From Anolis sagrei (lineage: Eukaryota; Chordata; Lepidosauria; Squamata; Anolidae), in contig NC_090023.1 of NCBI RefSeq assembly GCF_037176765.1, positions 142,959,366 through 143,023,365 of the forward strand: a stretch of DNA of 64,000 bases, written 5' to 3'. Under the pieces are notes generated by a model. That model had not been told where the DNA came from. It was given only the letters and a program-made list of their open reading frames with translations, and did not search any database. Shown in pieces: positions 50,480 to 61,447 of the stretch (position 1 is its first letter; each line of letters opens with the position of its first letter). A program made the position numbers and the translations under genes.

Positions 50480-50850
50480 TATATTACTAATGTTGTGCTG
50501 TGCTAAAAATATAATATATTGCATACACATATAATATTGATAATAATATTATAATGTAATACAATATAATACTAATAATAATACAATATAAGAATTATAT
50601 ATTTTACATTACATGTAATATTACTGATAATATTATAGTATAGTGGTGTAGTACAATATTATATTATATTATTAGCATAGTACAATATCAGTATTATATA
50701 TTACTATATTGTACTATATTATTAGTAATATTACATGTAGTATAAATTATATAATTATTATATCATATTATTATTATTACTATTATATTGTATTACATTA
50801 TTATATTATATTATATTATATTATATTATATTATTAGCATAGCACAGGAG
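50480..50850. repeat. AT-rich imperfect inverted repeat
   Basis: The reverse complement of about 50530-50650 (ATCAGTAATATTACATGTAATGT) resembles 50695-50820 (TTAGTAATATTACATGTAGT). The right arm also matches the AT-rich module at 3871-4030. Mostly TA, with TATTA repeats at the right end. Confidence 0.7.
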
Positions 50851-51394
50851 ACAAGGTGGAACTGTTCCCTGGCCAGTACAAAAGAAGCTTCACCTGTTGG
50901 GAACATTACATTTGCCAGTTTCCTCATATTGAAGCCAGTCACAGCAAGCAAATCCCCAGTTATCACACTGGGATTTGTGTAAGTGCAATGAACCTAGACT
51001 CCTTACAGAGATGGACTGTTGCATGCTGATTCCAGGACCTTTTTCTGGAATCTCTTAACCCACATGTAATCTCCTGGCACACGTGGGTGGACCAAGTCTT
51101 CAAATTGCATGGTATTGCCAAGAGCTGCAGTGTGCCAGATGCTGTAAGCATTTCTGTAAATAGAAAATCTGTTTAAATCCTGTTTCCTGACAATATTTGG
51201 CTAACATATTTTTCAGCTCTCAGGCCATTCACTTCACGTTACTTGTGGATAGTGTTTGTAAAGAATATGCGATGCTGTGACCATTTAAAAAACAAAAACA
51301 AATGGAAGCACTGCATAAATGAAGGAAAACCTTGGTCACAGTCAAAGGAAGTATCAGCCAATAATGAAAGGACCAAAGCAGTAACACCTCCGAC
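50851..51394. other. intergenic, nothing recognised
   Basis: No feature recognised. Confidence 0.55.
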
Positions 51395-51905
51395 CCATAC
51401 CCGGTTTGGATATCAGCCAGCACGCCAATGCCTTAAATCAAGAAATAGTTTTCTAAGATCTACAGAGATACTCGCAGGAACACCTCAGCAAGTGAGAGCC
51501 CAAAGGTGGCAGGCTAAAACCCGAAACCTCAAGCCATGGCTGATACCAAATGAGAGACCCCCCCCCCCCCCGGGCACTCAGAAAACTGGGCAACTTGGAA
51601 GGCACTGAACAGACTGTGCTCTGGCACCATGAGATGCAGAGTCAACCTTACTAAATGGGGCCGCAAAGTAGAGTCCACGACATGCGAGTGTGGAGAAGAG
51701 CAAACCACAGGCCACCTATTACAATGCAGTCTGAGCCCTGCCACATGTACAATGGAGGACCTTCTTCTTGCAAAACCAGAGGCACTCCAAGTGGCCAGCT
51801 ACTTTTCAAAAGTCATTTAATATAATGCCAAGCTTTTAAAACTTTGTGCTTTTTAAATATATTACAACTGTACCGTCGTTTTGCTTCTGATATGATAAAA
51901 TAAAT
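51395..51905 (+). mobile_element. LINE ORF2 C-terminal relic with CCHC end (copy 3)
   Basis: FGYQPARQCLKSRNSFLRST, then RCRVNLTKWGRKVESTTCEC followed by GEEQTTGHLLQC, a CxC-x8-H-x4-C knuckle, and a stop. The 3' end is an AATAAA-like TGATAAAATAAATAG. A poly-C run breaks the frame near 51559. Confidence 0.72.
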
Positions 51906-52593
51906 AGTCAAGGGATATTAGTATGCTAAACAAATTGACAATTAGATAAGAAATCATATGGCAAAAGAAGAAACAGTAAATGTCATTTCTCTTCCACTTG
52001 TTGCAAGTAGACATAGTGCATTTTCAGGTACTGAAAAGGTACAGCCAGAGGCAGTCATCCTCCTTGAAAAGCCAGAGTCTGTTTGGCTGGCTCATCCCTT
52101 TGGCACATGACATACTTTCACAATTGAAAGACAGATGGGTTGAATACCTTGGGGCATGCCAGGGGAGAATTATGAGATGGTTCGGTTCACGGGTGCCATA
52201 GTGGCCAATGTGAAAGTGATACCAATGGGCTGCTAAGAAATAAGCAGTTTTAAGAAATCAGGCAGATGGAGACACTTGGGAAGACAATGCAGTGAAAGCA
52301 GAGGCCATTGCAGCCAGTAGGTGCATGTGTAAGGAGAAATATGCAGTTTCGTTGGCAGCAGCAGCCGCCAAACCATCTCCTTTGGCCATAAGCAATGTTA
52401 TACTAAGTAGGAAATAAACCTATAGGGCACAGAGCTGCATACAAATGACAATTTAAATCTATATTCATTATCTTTCTCACACAGACATATACACAAAGGC
52501 ACACACATATACACACAAAGGAACATTTTAAAAAAGGAAAACCAGCCAATAAATTTGTGCTCTTGATGATTTTGAACTTTAAAGCTCTACACC
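51906..52593. other. intergenic, nothing recognised
   Basis: No gene. A short CA/TA-rich stretch lies at about 52480-52520. Confidence 0.55.
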
Positions 52594-52765
52594 AGGGATC
52601 CTCAAACATTTTAAGCAGAGGGCTGGTTCACGGTCATAAACAAATTCCCTAGCACTCTGTACATATATTTTTTATATTGCAAGAAACAAAACAAAACAAA
52701 CAAACTTTTTTCATGTCAGGAGCGACTTGTGAAACAAGTCCAGGGTATAAATAAAGTTTTTTAAA

Positions 52766-52813
<48 letters not shown>

Positions 52814-53190
52814 GACAGGAGCTCATCCCGCTCCCTGGATTAGAACCACCAACCTGTCAGTCAGCAAATTCAGCCACCACAAGTGTTTAACCCATTGTGT
52901 CACCGGGGGCGCCTCGCAAAAAATAAATAAACAAGCAAACAAACAAAAACAAAACAACTCCCCAAAAACCTATAAAAACTCACAAAAAATGAAAGAACAA
53001 CACAACATTTAAAACGAGGAACAATTTTAACCAACATAAACACACCAGTATTTCAATGGGAAATGTGTGCCTGCTTTTGGTTGATGAGATAGTCAAGTTA
53101 ATTATGATTGCTGTTGTTGTGTGCCTTCAAATCATTTCAGACCTAGGACAATCCTAAGTCTAAAGTTTAGTGTGCGGGCTGGGGTTATTC
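52594..53190 (+). mobile_element. hAT element copy split by a SINE
   Basis: Left end CAGGGATCCTCAAAC..GAGGGCTGGTTCACGG. Right part GAACAATTTTAACCAACATA, AATGGGAAATGTGTGCCTGC, GATGAGATAGTCAAGTTAAT and TTGTGTGCCTTCAAATCA, shared with 30536-31028. A SINE sits at 52710-52916. Confidence 0.7.
52710..52916 (-). mobile_element. tRNA-SINE (ACA-type), chimeric with LINE tail and (ATT)n
   Basis: The minus strand starts GGCGCCCCCGGTGACACAATG and carries the head, but the middle is replaced by (TTA)n (about 52768-52812) and a GGGTATAAATAAAG L2-type end. The last part is TTGTTTCACAAGTCGCTCCTG. Confidence 0.65.
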
Positions 53191-53194
53191 TCTC

Positions 53195-53232
53195 ACACTA
53201 GAAGCGACTTGCAGTTTCTCAAGTTGCTTCCG

Positions 53233-53262
<30 letters not shown>
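53195..53262 (+). mobile_element. ACA-type SINE 3' end with (CA)n
   Basis: TTCTCTCACACTAGAAGCGAC, TTGCAGTTTCTCAAGTTGC, then about 13 CA units (53236-53262). Confidence 0.7.
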
Positions 53263-53263
<1 letters not shown>

Positions 53264-53384
53264 TTGGACTATATGAGAGTGTAGAAGGGCCCCCAGTATG
53301 ATTCTTCCAGTTCTGTGTAGCCACATTTTTGCTAGGTTTCACCAGGGCCTAAGGGTTTCCCCTCTACCACACAGAATTTAACCC

Positions 53385-53505
53385 TAAGGCTGGATCTACA
53401 CTGCTATATGATGCAGTTTGGAATTGTATTATTTGGTAAATTGATACCCATTTCAATGCAGTTAAACTGCATTACTTACAGACCATACTTAAGGGCCTCC
53501 TGGGA
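53385..53505. mobile_element. MITE with inverted arms
   Basis: GGCTGGATCTACACTGC, ATATGATGCAGTTTGG and, inverted, AATGCAGTTAAACTGCATTA. Related outer sequence is seen near 28080-28125. Confidence 0.5.
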
Positions 53506-54404
53506 TTGCACTTCTAGACTTGAGCCACAAGATGACACTAAAGAATAAGAAAACATGTCCCAAACTCCCCACTACAGCAAGCCAAAAATCAACTTCTTTT
53601 TCTTACATCTCTCTTTTTCTTCCTCTTCCCGTTCTTGTCTTTTTTTTTGCACTTTGATTATGTTGGGCTATAAAATAAGAATGTAACTAAAGTTAGTGTT
53701 CTACTTGTTAAGCTAGGACTGCTTATCCTAATTTAACAACTGCCAGCCAGTGGGATTTTTGTAGAACGAAGTCTGAATCCCCACTCAGTCAGAAAAACCC
53801 ACTGGATGGACTTGGCTCCAGAGAAAGGCACAGGCAATCGACTCTGAGCAAAACTTACCAAGAAACCTTACCAAGATAAGGTTCCTTTAGGCTTGTCGAA
53901 GGTCACAAACAACTTGAAAGCACAGGCAGAGGATTTGATATTTTAACTTTTCATCACACACATACAAGCTTACAAGCCATCAAAAAGTGTTTGAAGTCCA
54001 GAATTACTGTCACATAGTCCACATTCCTTAAAAAATGCTGGTGTTAGCTACTTTTCACAACACCAAGCCCAAGATTTCCAAGTTTGATATTTTGTAAGAT
54101 TGTGATCATTATCAAAGGTGTTATGCTGTCAATATCTTGATTTGTTTATTATGTTAAGCTTCCATGACTGTAAACATTAGACTAATTCATTTCACGGCTC
54201 TGTTTTTCTGGCCTTTTTCATTGGAAAATCAAGAATTAACAACCCTGATAGACACAGTGACGAAGTACCTTAACTAATTTTTTTGGTGCAGTAAAATGCC
54301 AGCATTTTTTCATGAGTGCTCATTTGTTGAAGCTTTTTTGAGTTTCTGCCATAGTCACCGACAGTATACCATATATGCATGTGTGCGCATGTATACACAC
54401 ACAC
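53506..54404. other. intergenic, nothing recognised
   Basis: No gene or repeat recognised. Confidence 0.55.
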
Positions 54405-54790
54405 ACATTCTCTCCTGATATTTCACCCACATCTATGGCAGGCACCCTCAGAGGTTGTGAGGTCTGTTGGAAACTAGGCAAGTGGGATTTATATGTCTGT
54501 GGAAAGCCCAGGGTGGGAGAAGCTGCAAGGCCATTCAATGCTAATCAAGGGGGCCAATTGTAACTTTCACACTTGCCTCAAACAGACAAACAAACTTTGT
54601 CTCACCCTGGACCTTCCACAAATATATGAATTTCACTTGTCTAGTTTCCAACAGACCTCACAACCTCTAAGGATGCCTGCATTAGATGTGGGCGAAATGT
54701 CAGGAGAGAATGCTTCTAGAACATGGCCCTACAGCCCAGAAAACTCACAGCAACCCAGTGATTACAGCCATGAAAGCCTTCAACAACATA
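54405..54790. mobile_element. inverted-repeat DNA element (ATGGCCATGTTCTAGA family), long copy
   Basis: Left arm CATTCTCTCCTGATATTTC..GAGGTTGTGAGGTCTGTTGG; right arm CCAACAGACCTCACAACCTC..GAAATGTCAGGAGAGAATGC, AGAACATGGCCCTACAGCCC and ATGAAAGCCTTCAACAAC. The centre is about 150 bp. No coding frame. Confidence 0.78.
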
Positions 54791-54896
54791 TATACATACT
54801 GTTATGTATTTTATTGAAAATTAGCTGCAGCGGTTTGATTTGTTCTTCCCATCAATCATTCCTCCTTCCAATCAATGCACAAGGAACTCTGTAACT

Positions 54897-55030
54897 CAGT
54901 GGTTCTCAGCCTGTCAGTCCCCAGGTGTTTGGCCTACAACTCCCAGAAATCCCAGCCAGTTTACCAGCTGTTAGGATTTCTGGGAGTTGAAGGCCAAAAC
55001 ATCTGGGGACCCACAGGTTGAGAACCACTG
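54897..55030. mobile_element. 134-bp hAT MITE with perfect 8-bp duplication
   Basis: CTGTAACT flanks both sides (54889-54896, 55031-55038). Ends CAGTGGTTCTCAGCCTG and CAGGTTGAGAACCACTG. Sister of 15234-15368. Confidence 0.88.
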
Positions 55031-55296
55031 CTGTAACTGATAGTTCTTGATACGACAGACCATGGGCTGCTCCAGTTTAGTTTTAAGAAGCATGAATTTT
55101 CATATCATAATTCCTTGGGTTTTGCTCGCTGTTGTAATAGTCATGACCACTTATGCAATTTGTTTGAGGGCTGTTGGTAGAGATTCCTTGGCCCTCTGCT
55201 AAAGCTCTTCAGAAAGTTTTAAGTTTTTCAAAAATTGAAATCTATTATTTACTGATATGGTTGTAACAATAGTTCCAACAAAAGTAGTGTCATTGA

Positions 55297-55613
55297 TGGA
55301 GCCCCCGGTGGTGCAGTGGGTTAAACCACTAAGCTGCTAAACTTATTGACCGAAAGGTCGCAGGTTCGAATCTGGGGAGCAACGTGAGCTTCCGCTGTCA
55401 GCCCCAGCTTCTGCCAACCTAGCAGTTTGAAAACATGCAAATGTGAGTAGATCAATAGGAACTGCTCCATCGGGAAGGTAATGCCGGCCACATGACGTTG
55501 GAAGTGTCTATGGACAATGCTGGCTCTTCAGCTTAGAAATGGAGATGAGCACCATCCCCCAGAGTCAGACACGACTGGACTTCATGTCAGGGGAAAACCT
55601 TTATCTTTATCTT
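55297..55613 (+). mobile_element. full-length Sauria-type SINE with 12-bp duplication
   Basis: Flanked by TAGTGTCATTGA at 55285-55296 and 55614-55625. Head GGAGCCCCCGGTGGTGCAGTG, B box GGTTCGAATC, body with ATGCAAATGTGAGTAGATC, Bov-B-like AGAGTCAGACACGACTGGAC, tail CTTTATCTTTATCTT. A perfect target duplication marks a recent insertion. Confidence 0.93.
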
Positions 55614-55625
55614 TAGTGTCATTGA

Positions 55626-56584
55626 CTTAATTGGATTTAACTATATATTGATTTACCCTTCAACAATTGATTGAATGGATCTGCCTTAGCTAATCAATTC
55701 CATTTGGGAATGCAGTGTGCTATGTCTCTACAAATAATCGAGAGTTATTTCTCATAGTTATGGGGACTCGAGCCTGAACCAGGGGATGCTGGGACTTTGT
55801 CCGTTTTTGCATGTTTAGCTGCTCACTTCAATTACTATTGAATACAACTCTACCAATGTTGATACCAGATTGGCCCTCAGGTACAAAACATTTATTGATC
55901 AATAGCATGGGCTCAATATAATTGGAATTAACTATACTTGCTTTTCTTATGCAGCCTTTGCAGAATGCCTGTCATCTTGCGCTTTGTGACTCAGTATTCT
56001 TTTGCTGGACGAAAGACATTCATGTGCTTAAGAGAGCGGATGACAGCAAATTTCAACCCTTATGTTACTGTTGCATTAGTCAAACCTTTCGATTAATCAC
56101 TGGTAGAAATCAGCAGTTTCTGGATCTCGAGAGAAAACGGATTCTTTTAAAAATTGAATGAAGTGCCCATACGCAGTCCCACAGTTTCCAGTGGATTTTG
56201 AACAGGGTTGTGCTAAATCATTATAAGAAGGTATGCTCTAGTTGGTTACACTTTAAGAGAAATTATCTACACATCAGTTATTATTATGAAATTTAGGGAG
56301 AAAAAGAATTAAATTCCAAGGAATGGTAGAGGACTGAAAATAAGTAGGGGGACACTTTGGAAATTCAGGTAACTAGAGCATTTAAAAACTAAAGAAGGAC
56401 TGTGTTGAGTAATAAATATATATCTTCCTTCACACAATAAAAAGAACAGTGGCACCAGTGGCAGAAATAAAATGTAGATTAGCTAGGTCTTTTTAAAATT
56501 CCACTCCTATTTTCCATTGTGTTAACCACCTCTCCTAATTTTGTTTCATCTGAAGACTTGATAAGGATTCCCTCCATTCTGCCA
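55626..56584. other. intergenic, nothing recognised
   Basis: No feature recognised; the 79-codon frame at 55922-56161 has no known relatives. Confidence 0.5.
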
Positions 56585-56745
56585 TCTAAGGACCCTTTCA
56601 CACTGCCCCTATATCCCACAATCTGATCCCAGATTATCTGCTTATTCCAGGTTTTCTGGCAGTGGAGACTCATATAATCCAGTTTAAATCAGATAATCTG
56701 GGATCAGATCCTGAGATATAGGGGCAGTGTGGAAGGGCCCTAAGT
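56585..56745. mobile_element. hAT-like MITE with long inverted repeats
   Basis: Left CCTTTCACACTGCCCCTATA, right TATAGGGGCAGTGTGGAAGG, with ATCTGATCCCAGATTATCTG and its complement inside. CTAAGG lies beside the left end and CCCTAAG beside the right. Confidence 0.8.
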
Positions 56746-56999
56746 CATTGATTAAAAACCCCAAGGAACTCCATTCAAGACTCCTTCCAATTTGTGGTAC
56801 TGCCATTAACAATGGCTCTTTGTGGTTTTATAACCAGTCTTGGATCCACTTGAAAGCATTTATTTCACAATTACCCAGTTTAAAAATCAAAACAGTACAA
56901 AGGACTTTATCAAATGGTTTGCTGAAATCCAGATAAATGGCATTTATAGCATCCCCACTATCTACAAATCTAGTGAAAAAAGATTGGTTTTGCAGGATT

Positions 57000-57362
57000 T
57001 GTTGACAAGGATATGGTAGCCATGTTTAATATTTGAAAAAGATGTCAAGTTAAGGAAAGGGCAAACTAGTTTTCTGCATCTTTGGAGATTAGGACATGGA
57101 ACAATAGCTTCAAATTGCAAGAAAAGAGATTCCATTTAAAAATTAGGGAAAACTTCCCAATGGCTAGAGCTGTTCAACAGGGGGATATGCTACCTGAGAG
57201 TATGGTGGAGTGCTCTCTGGAGGTTTCTAAGCAGAGACTAGATGGCCATCTGTTGGGGGTGTTTTGATTATGTGCCCCTGCATGGTGGGCACATAATCAA
57301 TGGGGGGTTGGACTGGATGGCCCTTGTGGTCTCTTCCAGTTCTATGATTCTATGATTTTATG
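57000..57362 (+). mobile_element. old CR1 LINE 3' end
   Basis: ACAATAGCTTCAAATTGCAAG, AAGCAGAGACTAGATGGCCA, GGGGTTGGACTGGATGGCCC, TTCTATGATTCTATG. It carries a small inverted piece: CATAATCAAT near 57288 mirrors TTTTGATTATGTG. Confidence 0.78.
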
Positions 57363-57742
57363 ACCACTGAATTGTGATCAAGATATTTGCAGATAAACTG
57401 CTATATATGCTTCTTTATAATATTTTACTGGTTATAGAGGTGCAGATGATTAGTATGTCCTTCTTTAGTGGCTACACATCACACACATACATGGAGGGAG
57501 ATTTTTTGCTAACTCCAGCATTTTCTGCTCTTGGTATATTGAATGCGTAGCACCTGAAGAAAGCCATTCAGTGCGTAATAAAGGCTAAAATGCATTAGGC
57601 TTTTTATGAAATAGGATAATCACCCAAGTTTTCTAAAAGAATAACACAGAGATCATCAATAAGCATGTGAAGACTTGTCTTTTCCATTGCCTATGGTCAA
57701 TTCTTCCTGTGATCTATCCAGGAAGTCCTCCTGTTCTCTAAT

Positions 57743-57997
57743 TCTTCTTTTCCCCCATGTCAAGAGCGACTTGAGAAACTGCAAGTTGCTTCTGGTGTGA
57801 GAGAATTGGCCGCCTGCAAGGACATTGCCCAGGGGACACCCGGATGTTTTGATGTTTTACCATCCTTGTGGGAGGCTTCTCTCATGTCCCCGAATGGGGA
57901 GCTGGAGCTCCCACTCTCCCCGGACTCAAACCTCTCACCTATTGGTCAGTAGTCCTGCCGGCACAAGGGTTTAACCCATTGCGCCACTGGGGGCTCC
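57743..57997 (-). mobile_element. ACA-type tRNA SINE, near full length
   Basis: The minus strand starts GGAGCCCCCAGTGGCGCAATG. The + strand shows ATGTCAAGAGCGACTTGAG, AAGTTGCTTCTGGTGTGAG and CAAGGGTTTAACCCATTGCG. Confidence 0.85.
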
Positions 57998-58548
57998 TCT
58001 GATTCATTGAGGAGACACAACATACCCTCTCTTCAAAGAGAGTCACCAATTTGCGCTTGCTGCAGGTGTAATGTTGATGCTATTCGGCAAGAAGATAAAA
58101 ATTGGACATACTTTGCAGTGGACAATTATAGAGAGATGGTCCTTGAGGTTTTGAGATCCTTAGCTGTGCCAAGCTTTGTAGGAATAATTTTTAATAGGAA
58201 TGACCTTGAGGAGGAAAAAAATGAGGACGCCTAGAGAGATGTCATAATTAAACTAGAGAATGCAACTGTAACTGGACGTCCTCATGCATCAAATGAATAG
58301 AAATGGAATGGGATCCAATAATACAAAGCACAACTGATTAAAAGCCATTGTTGTGTAGTCGTTTTAAAGAGGCAAATACAATCTTAGATGTATCAGGTGT
58401 GGTGTTTTTAGTTATGATAGGGAAATATTGATTCTTCTTTTGAATGGGAAGTAGTACTAAATGTGAAACTATTGATTGGAAGAGATATTACCGGAACACT
58501 GTGGCAAATTTCAATAATCACATTCAGAGGACATGTAGTTAAACAGTA
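57998..58548. other. intergenic, nothing recognised
   Basis: The 75-codon frame at 58007-58234 starts inside the SINE flank and has no recognisable relatives; no gene is claimed. Confidence 0.5.
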
Positions 58549-58692
58549 AAGTTAAAGGTTTTCCCTGACATTAAGTCCAGTCGTGTCCGGCTCTGGGGGT
58601 TGGTGCTCATCTCCATTTCTAAGCCAAAGAGCCGGTGTTGTCCGTAGACACCTCCAAGGTCATGTGGCCAGCATGACTGCATGGAGCGCCAT
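58549..58692 (-). mobile_element. Sauria-type SINE, 5'-truncated
   Basis: The + strand view starts AAAGTTAAAGGTTTTCCCTG, then AAGTCCAGTCGTGTCCGGC and ACCTCCAAGGTCATGTGGCC; stops at GCGCCATTA. Confidence 0.85.
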
Positions 58693-58706
58693 TACAGTAG
58701 TATGTG

Positions 58707-59340
58707 TAAATTTATTTATTTACTGTACTTATACCCCACTCTTCTCACCCCCGAAGGGGAACTCAGGGAGGCTTACAAAATATGGCAATAATTCAATGCC
58801 AGATTCAGACAATAACAATATCAGTAAAACACAATATTATAAAACTGTAAAAAACACATCCATATCAATTAAAATAGTCTTTCAAACAATTAAAACATAT
58901 CAAACATATCAAAAAGTCTTGCACCAACTGAGCTTTGTAAACATTGAACCAATTGCTTTGCCGTTCTTCCGTCATACGTACGAGTCATATTAATCCCCAA
59001 AGGTTTGCTTAAATAGTCAGGTCGTAAAATTCTTCCTGATGCTTAAGAGTGAGGGGGCTGTTCTGATGACACTGGGGAGGGAGTTCCACAGCAGCGGAGC
59101 CACCACCGAGAAGGCCCTCTCTCTCATCCCCGCCAACCCCTTCTGTGTTGAGGGCAGGACCGAGAGCAGGGCATCCCCAGAAGATCTTAACAGTCGCACT
59201 GGATCATAAAGGGAAATATGTTTGGACAGGTAAACTGGATCGGAACCATTTAGGGATTCATAGGCTAAAGCCAGCACTTTGAATTGTACTTGGAAGCAGA
59301 CTGGCAGCCAGTGGAGCTAACATAAAAGTGGTGTTGTACG
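58707..59340 (-). mobile_element. L2/CR1-clade LINE 3' part
   Basis: An 86-codon minus frame (59017-59277) holds AFSVVAPLLWNSLPSVIRTA, as in 3024-3508. The 3' end on the + strand begins AAATTTATTTATTTACTG..CCCCGAAGGGGAACTC. Confidence 0.85.
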
Positions 59341-59355
59341 TTCCCTATAAAGAAA

Positions 59356-59494
59356 AGGAACTGTATTGTCGAAGGCTTTCATGGCCGGAATCACTGGGTT
59401 GTTGTAGGTTTTTTTGGGCTATATGGCCATGTTTAGAATACCTCTAGAACATGGCCGTATAGCCCGAAAAAACCTACAACAACCCAAGAAAATG
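59356..59494. mobile_element. palindromic DNA element (ATGGCCATGTTCTAGA family)
   Basis: TTGTCGAAGGCTTTCATGGCC lies outside; the arms GGGTTGTTGTAGGTTTTTT and AAAAAACCTACAACAACCC are complementary, with a centre of about 10 bp (59438-59447). Confidence 0.8.
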
Positions 59495-59499
59495 AACTA

Positions 59500-60015
59500 T
59501 TATATCTACCAGGCTGAAAATGTTGCGGTATGAGTAGAGCGTAGACAGCCTTGTCTCTAGTAGCCAAAGGAGAGAACAGCATGCAGTTCACAGGGAAGGG
59601 CTGTGCCACTTGACAGATACATGGAGGCACTATCAACACACCTAATTTGGATATTAGAGAAAACTTCAAACAATTCTCCTTGCTAGCTGCGGGAAGAATC
59701 ACACATATTTTATTTATTCTTTCAATAAAAATAAAGCATAAATTTGGACTTTACAATCCAAATTTAAACATTTCCCCAGCTTTAATAGCTATACATAGAA
59801 GTCCTGATGGTTCAATTTCATCTGATCATTGGTGGCGGAGAAGTTCAAGCCCCTTTGCCTTGCCTTGAGTGATAGTTTTCTGGGGACTTTCCTTCCTGCT
59901 GTTCCCTCTCAAGGACTCACAGTGCCCTGAGCCAGACTGACTTTCTCATCATTTTTATTAGGTTTAGTAGATGTTGCGAATGCTGTAGATGTTTAGCACT
60001 AAAGCATTTGATAAG
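59500..60015. other. intergenic, nothing recognised
   Basis: No feature recognised. Confidence 0.5.
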
Positions 60016-60017
60016 GC

Positions 60018-60130
60018 AGTGATGGGCAACCTTTTGAGCATGGTGTGTCGAAATTCGCCAAAAAACTGAGCATAATTCAGGTGGTGTGTCACTTCAAAAA
60101 AAACCCCATAATTTTGCAATATTTAGTTTA
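60018..60130 (+). mobile_element. hAT-like element end (CAGTGATGGGCAACC)
   Basis: CAGTGATGGGCAACCTTTTG, AAATTCGCCAAAAAACTGAG and GGTGGTGTGTCACTTC, a known reptile hAT terminus by pattern. A 25-bp CR1 scrap follows at 60160-60185. Confidence 0.5.
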
Positions 60131-60422
60131 AATAGGAATATTGCATTCAAAGCAGCCCTGACAGATGGCCATCCAGCCTCTGAAGCGCTTTCCGAGACTA
60201 CCGCACATGCTCAGTAATGAACCCCCAACTTGAATGTGGGACTCCACTTCCCAGAAGCCTTAGCCACTGTTTCCAATCGTCAGTGGTTCTGGAAGTTGAA
60301 GTCCAAACTGCGAGAAGACGCTGCCGCCCCAATCCTTCTCCTTCTGTAGCAGCTGTTGAAGGTTGCAGAAATGTTTGGTTTCTCCACTGAGAAGAGGCAA
60401 AATGTTTGACCATTATTTAAAC

Positions 60423-60560
60423 CAGGGGTCCTCAAACTTTTTGAACAGGGGGCCAGTTCACTGTCCCTCAGACTGTTGGAGGGCTGGATTATAATTTACA
60501 TGGGAATATTGTGAAACATTTGTTTTCTATATTGTGAAACATTTATTTCTAATTACAAAT
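60423..60560 (+). mobile_element. hAT element left end (CAGGGGTCCTCAAAC)
   Basis: CAGGGGTCCTCAAACTTTTTG, GGGGGCCAGTTCACTG, CCCTCAGACTGTTGGAGGGC. Same family as 52594-53190. The right limit is unclear and may reach about 60790. Confidence 0.6.
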
Positions 60561-60851
60561 AAATGAAAATTTGACTGCAAGTATGTCATAGCATGAGTAA
60601 CAGGCTAACTATAACAGCAGGGAACCCATGAATATGTTTACTGATCAGCCTATTGGCCGAATTCCCATGATCTCTTGTCATCATAGTTTGTGGCAGCCAC
60701 ACAAAGTTTCTGGAGGAGAACTACTACTTTCAAAGTAAGAGCCGCACAATTAAACAGAAAATAACAATTTCAAACCAGGAACAAATTTCTGTTCTACAAT
60801 ATTATTATTATGCTTATTTATACACCACTTTTTTTCTTCTTAACAAGGAGA

Positions 60852-60988
60852 CTGTGGGCCTTTTCAGAAAGGCCCTATATCCCAGGATCTGATCCCAGGT
60901 TTTCTGCTTTAAACTGGATTATTTGAGTCTGCACTGCCGGATAATCTGGGATAAACAGAAAACCTAGGATCAGATCCTGCGATATGGG
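60852..60988. mobile_element. hAT-like MITE with long inverted repeats
   Basis: GGCCCTATATCCCAGGATCTG and CAGATCCTGCGATATGGGGC flank GAGTCTGCACTGCCGGATAAT. Family of 56585-56745. Confidence 0.72.
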
Positions 60989-60989
60989 G

Positions 60990-61203
60990 CTAGAGAAGAC
61001 AATTATGCTGGGGAAAGTGGAAGGTAAAAGGAAGAGGGGCCGACCAAGGGCAAGATGGATGGATGGCATCCTTGAAGTGACTGGACTGATCTTGAAGGAG
61101 CTGGGGGTGGGGACGGCCGACAGGGAGCTCTGGCGTGGGCTGGTCGATGAAGTCATGAAGAGTCAGAGACGACTGAACGAATGAACAACAACAACAACAA
61201 CAT
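60990..61203 (+). mobile_element. Bov-B LINE 3' end (copy 3)
   Basis: LEKTIMLGKVEGKRKRGRPR, then ARWMDGILEVTGLILKELG and SQRRLNE, a stop, then GAATGAACAACAACAACAAC. 5'-truncated but with an open frame across the whole fragment. Confidence 0.92.
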
Positions 61204-61221
61204 CATGGCTATTCTTTAAAG

Positions 61222-61290
61222 CAGGCATGGGCCAGCTTGGGCCCTCCTTGTGTTTTGGACTTTAACTCCCACAATTTCTAATAGCCAGTA
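61222..61290 (+). mobile_element. MITE half copy (GGCATGGGCAAAC family)
   Basis: CAGGCATGGGCCAGCTTGGG then TTGGACTTTAACTCCCACAA. Confidence 0.6.
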
Positions 61291-61293
61291 GTG

Positions 61294-61447
61294 CAGTGTT
61301 TCTCAACCTTCCTAATGCCACAATCCCTTAATAGAGTTCCTCGTGTTGTGGTGACCCCCAACCATAACATTATTTTTGTGGCTTCTTTATCATTGTAATT
61401 TTTCTACTGTTATGAATCGGCATGTAAATCTCTGATATGCAGGATGT
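61294..61447 (-). mobile_element. SPIN-type hAT end
   Basis: CAGTGTTTCTCAACCTTCC, then CTCGTGTTGTGGTGACCCCC and TGTTATGAATCGGCATGTAA, the reverse of the right end at 22152-22835. The far end is missing. Confidence 0.65.

Noticed and set aside
58007-58234. 75-codon frame beginning MRRHNIPSLQRES
   Set aside because: It begins at a SINE border, has no recognised relatives and no splice support.
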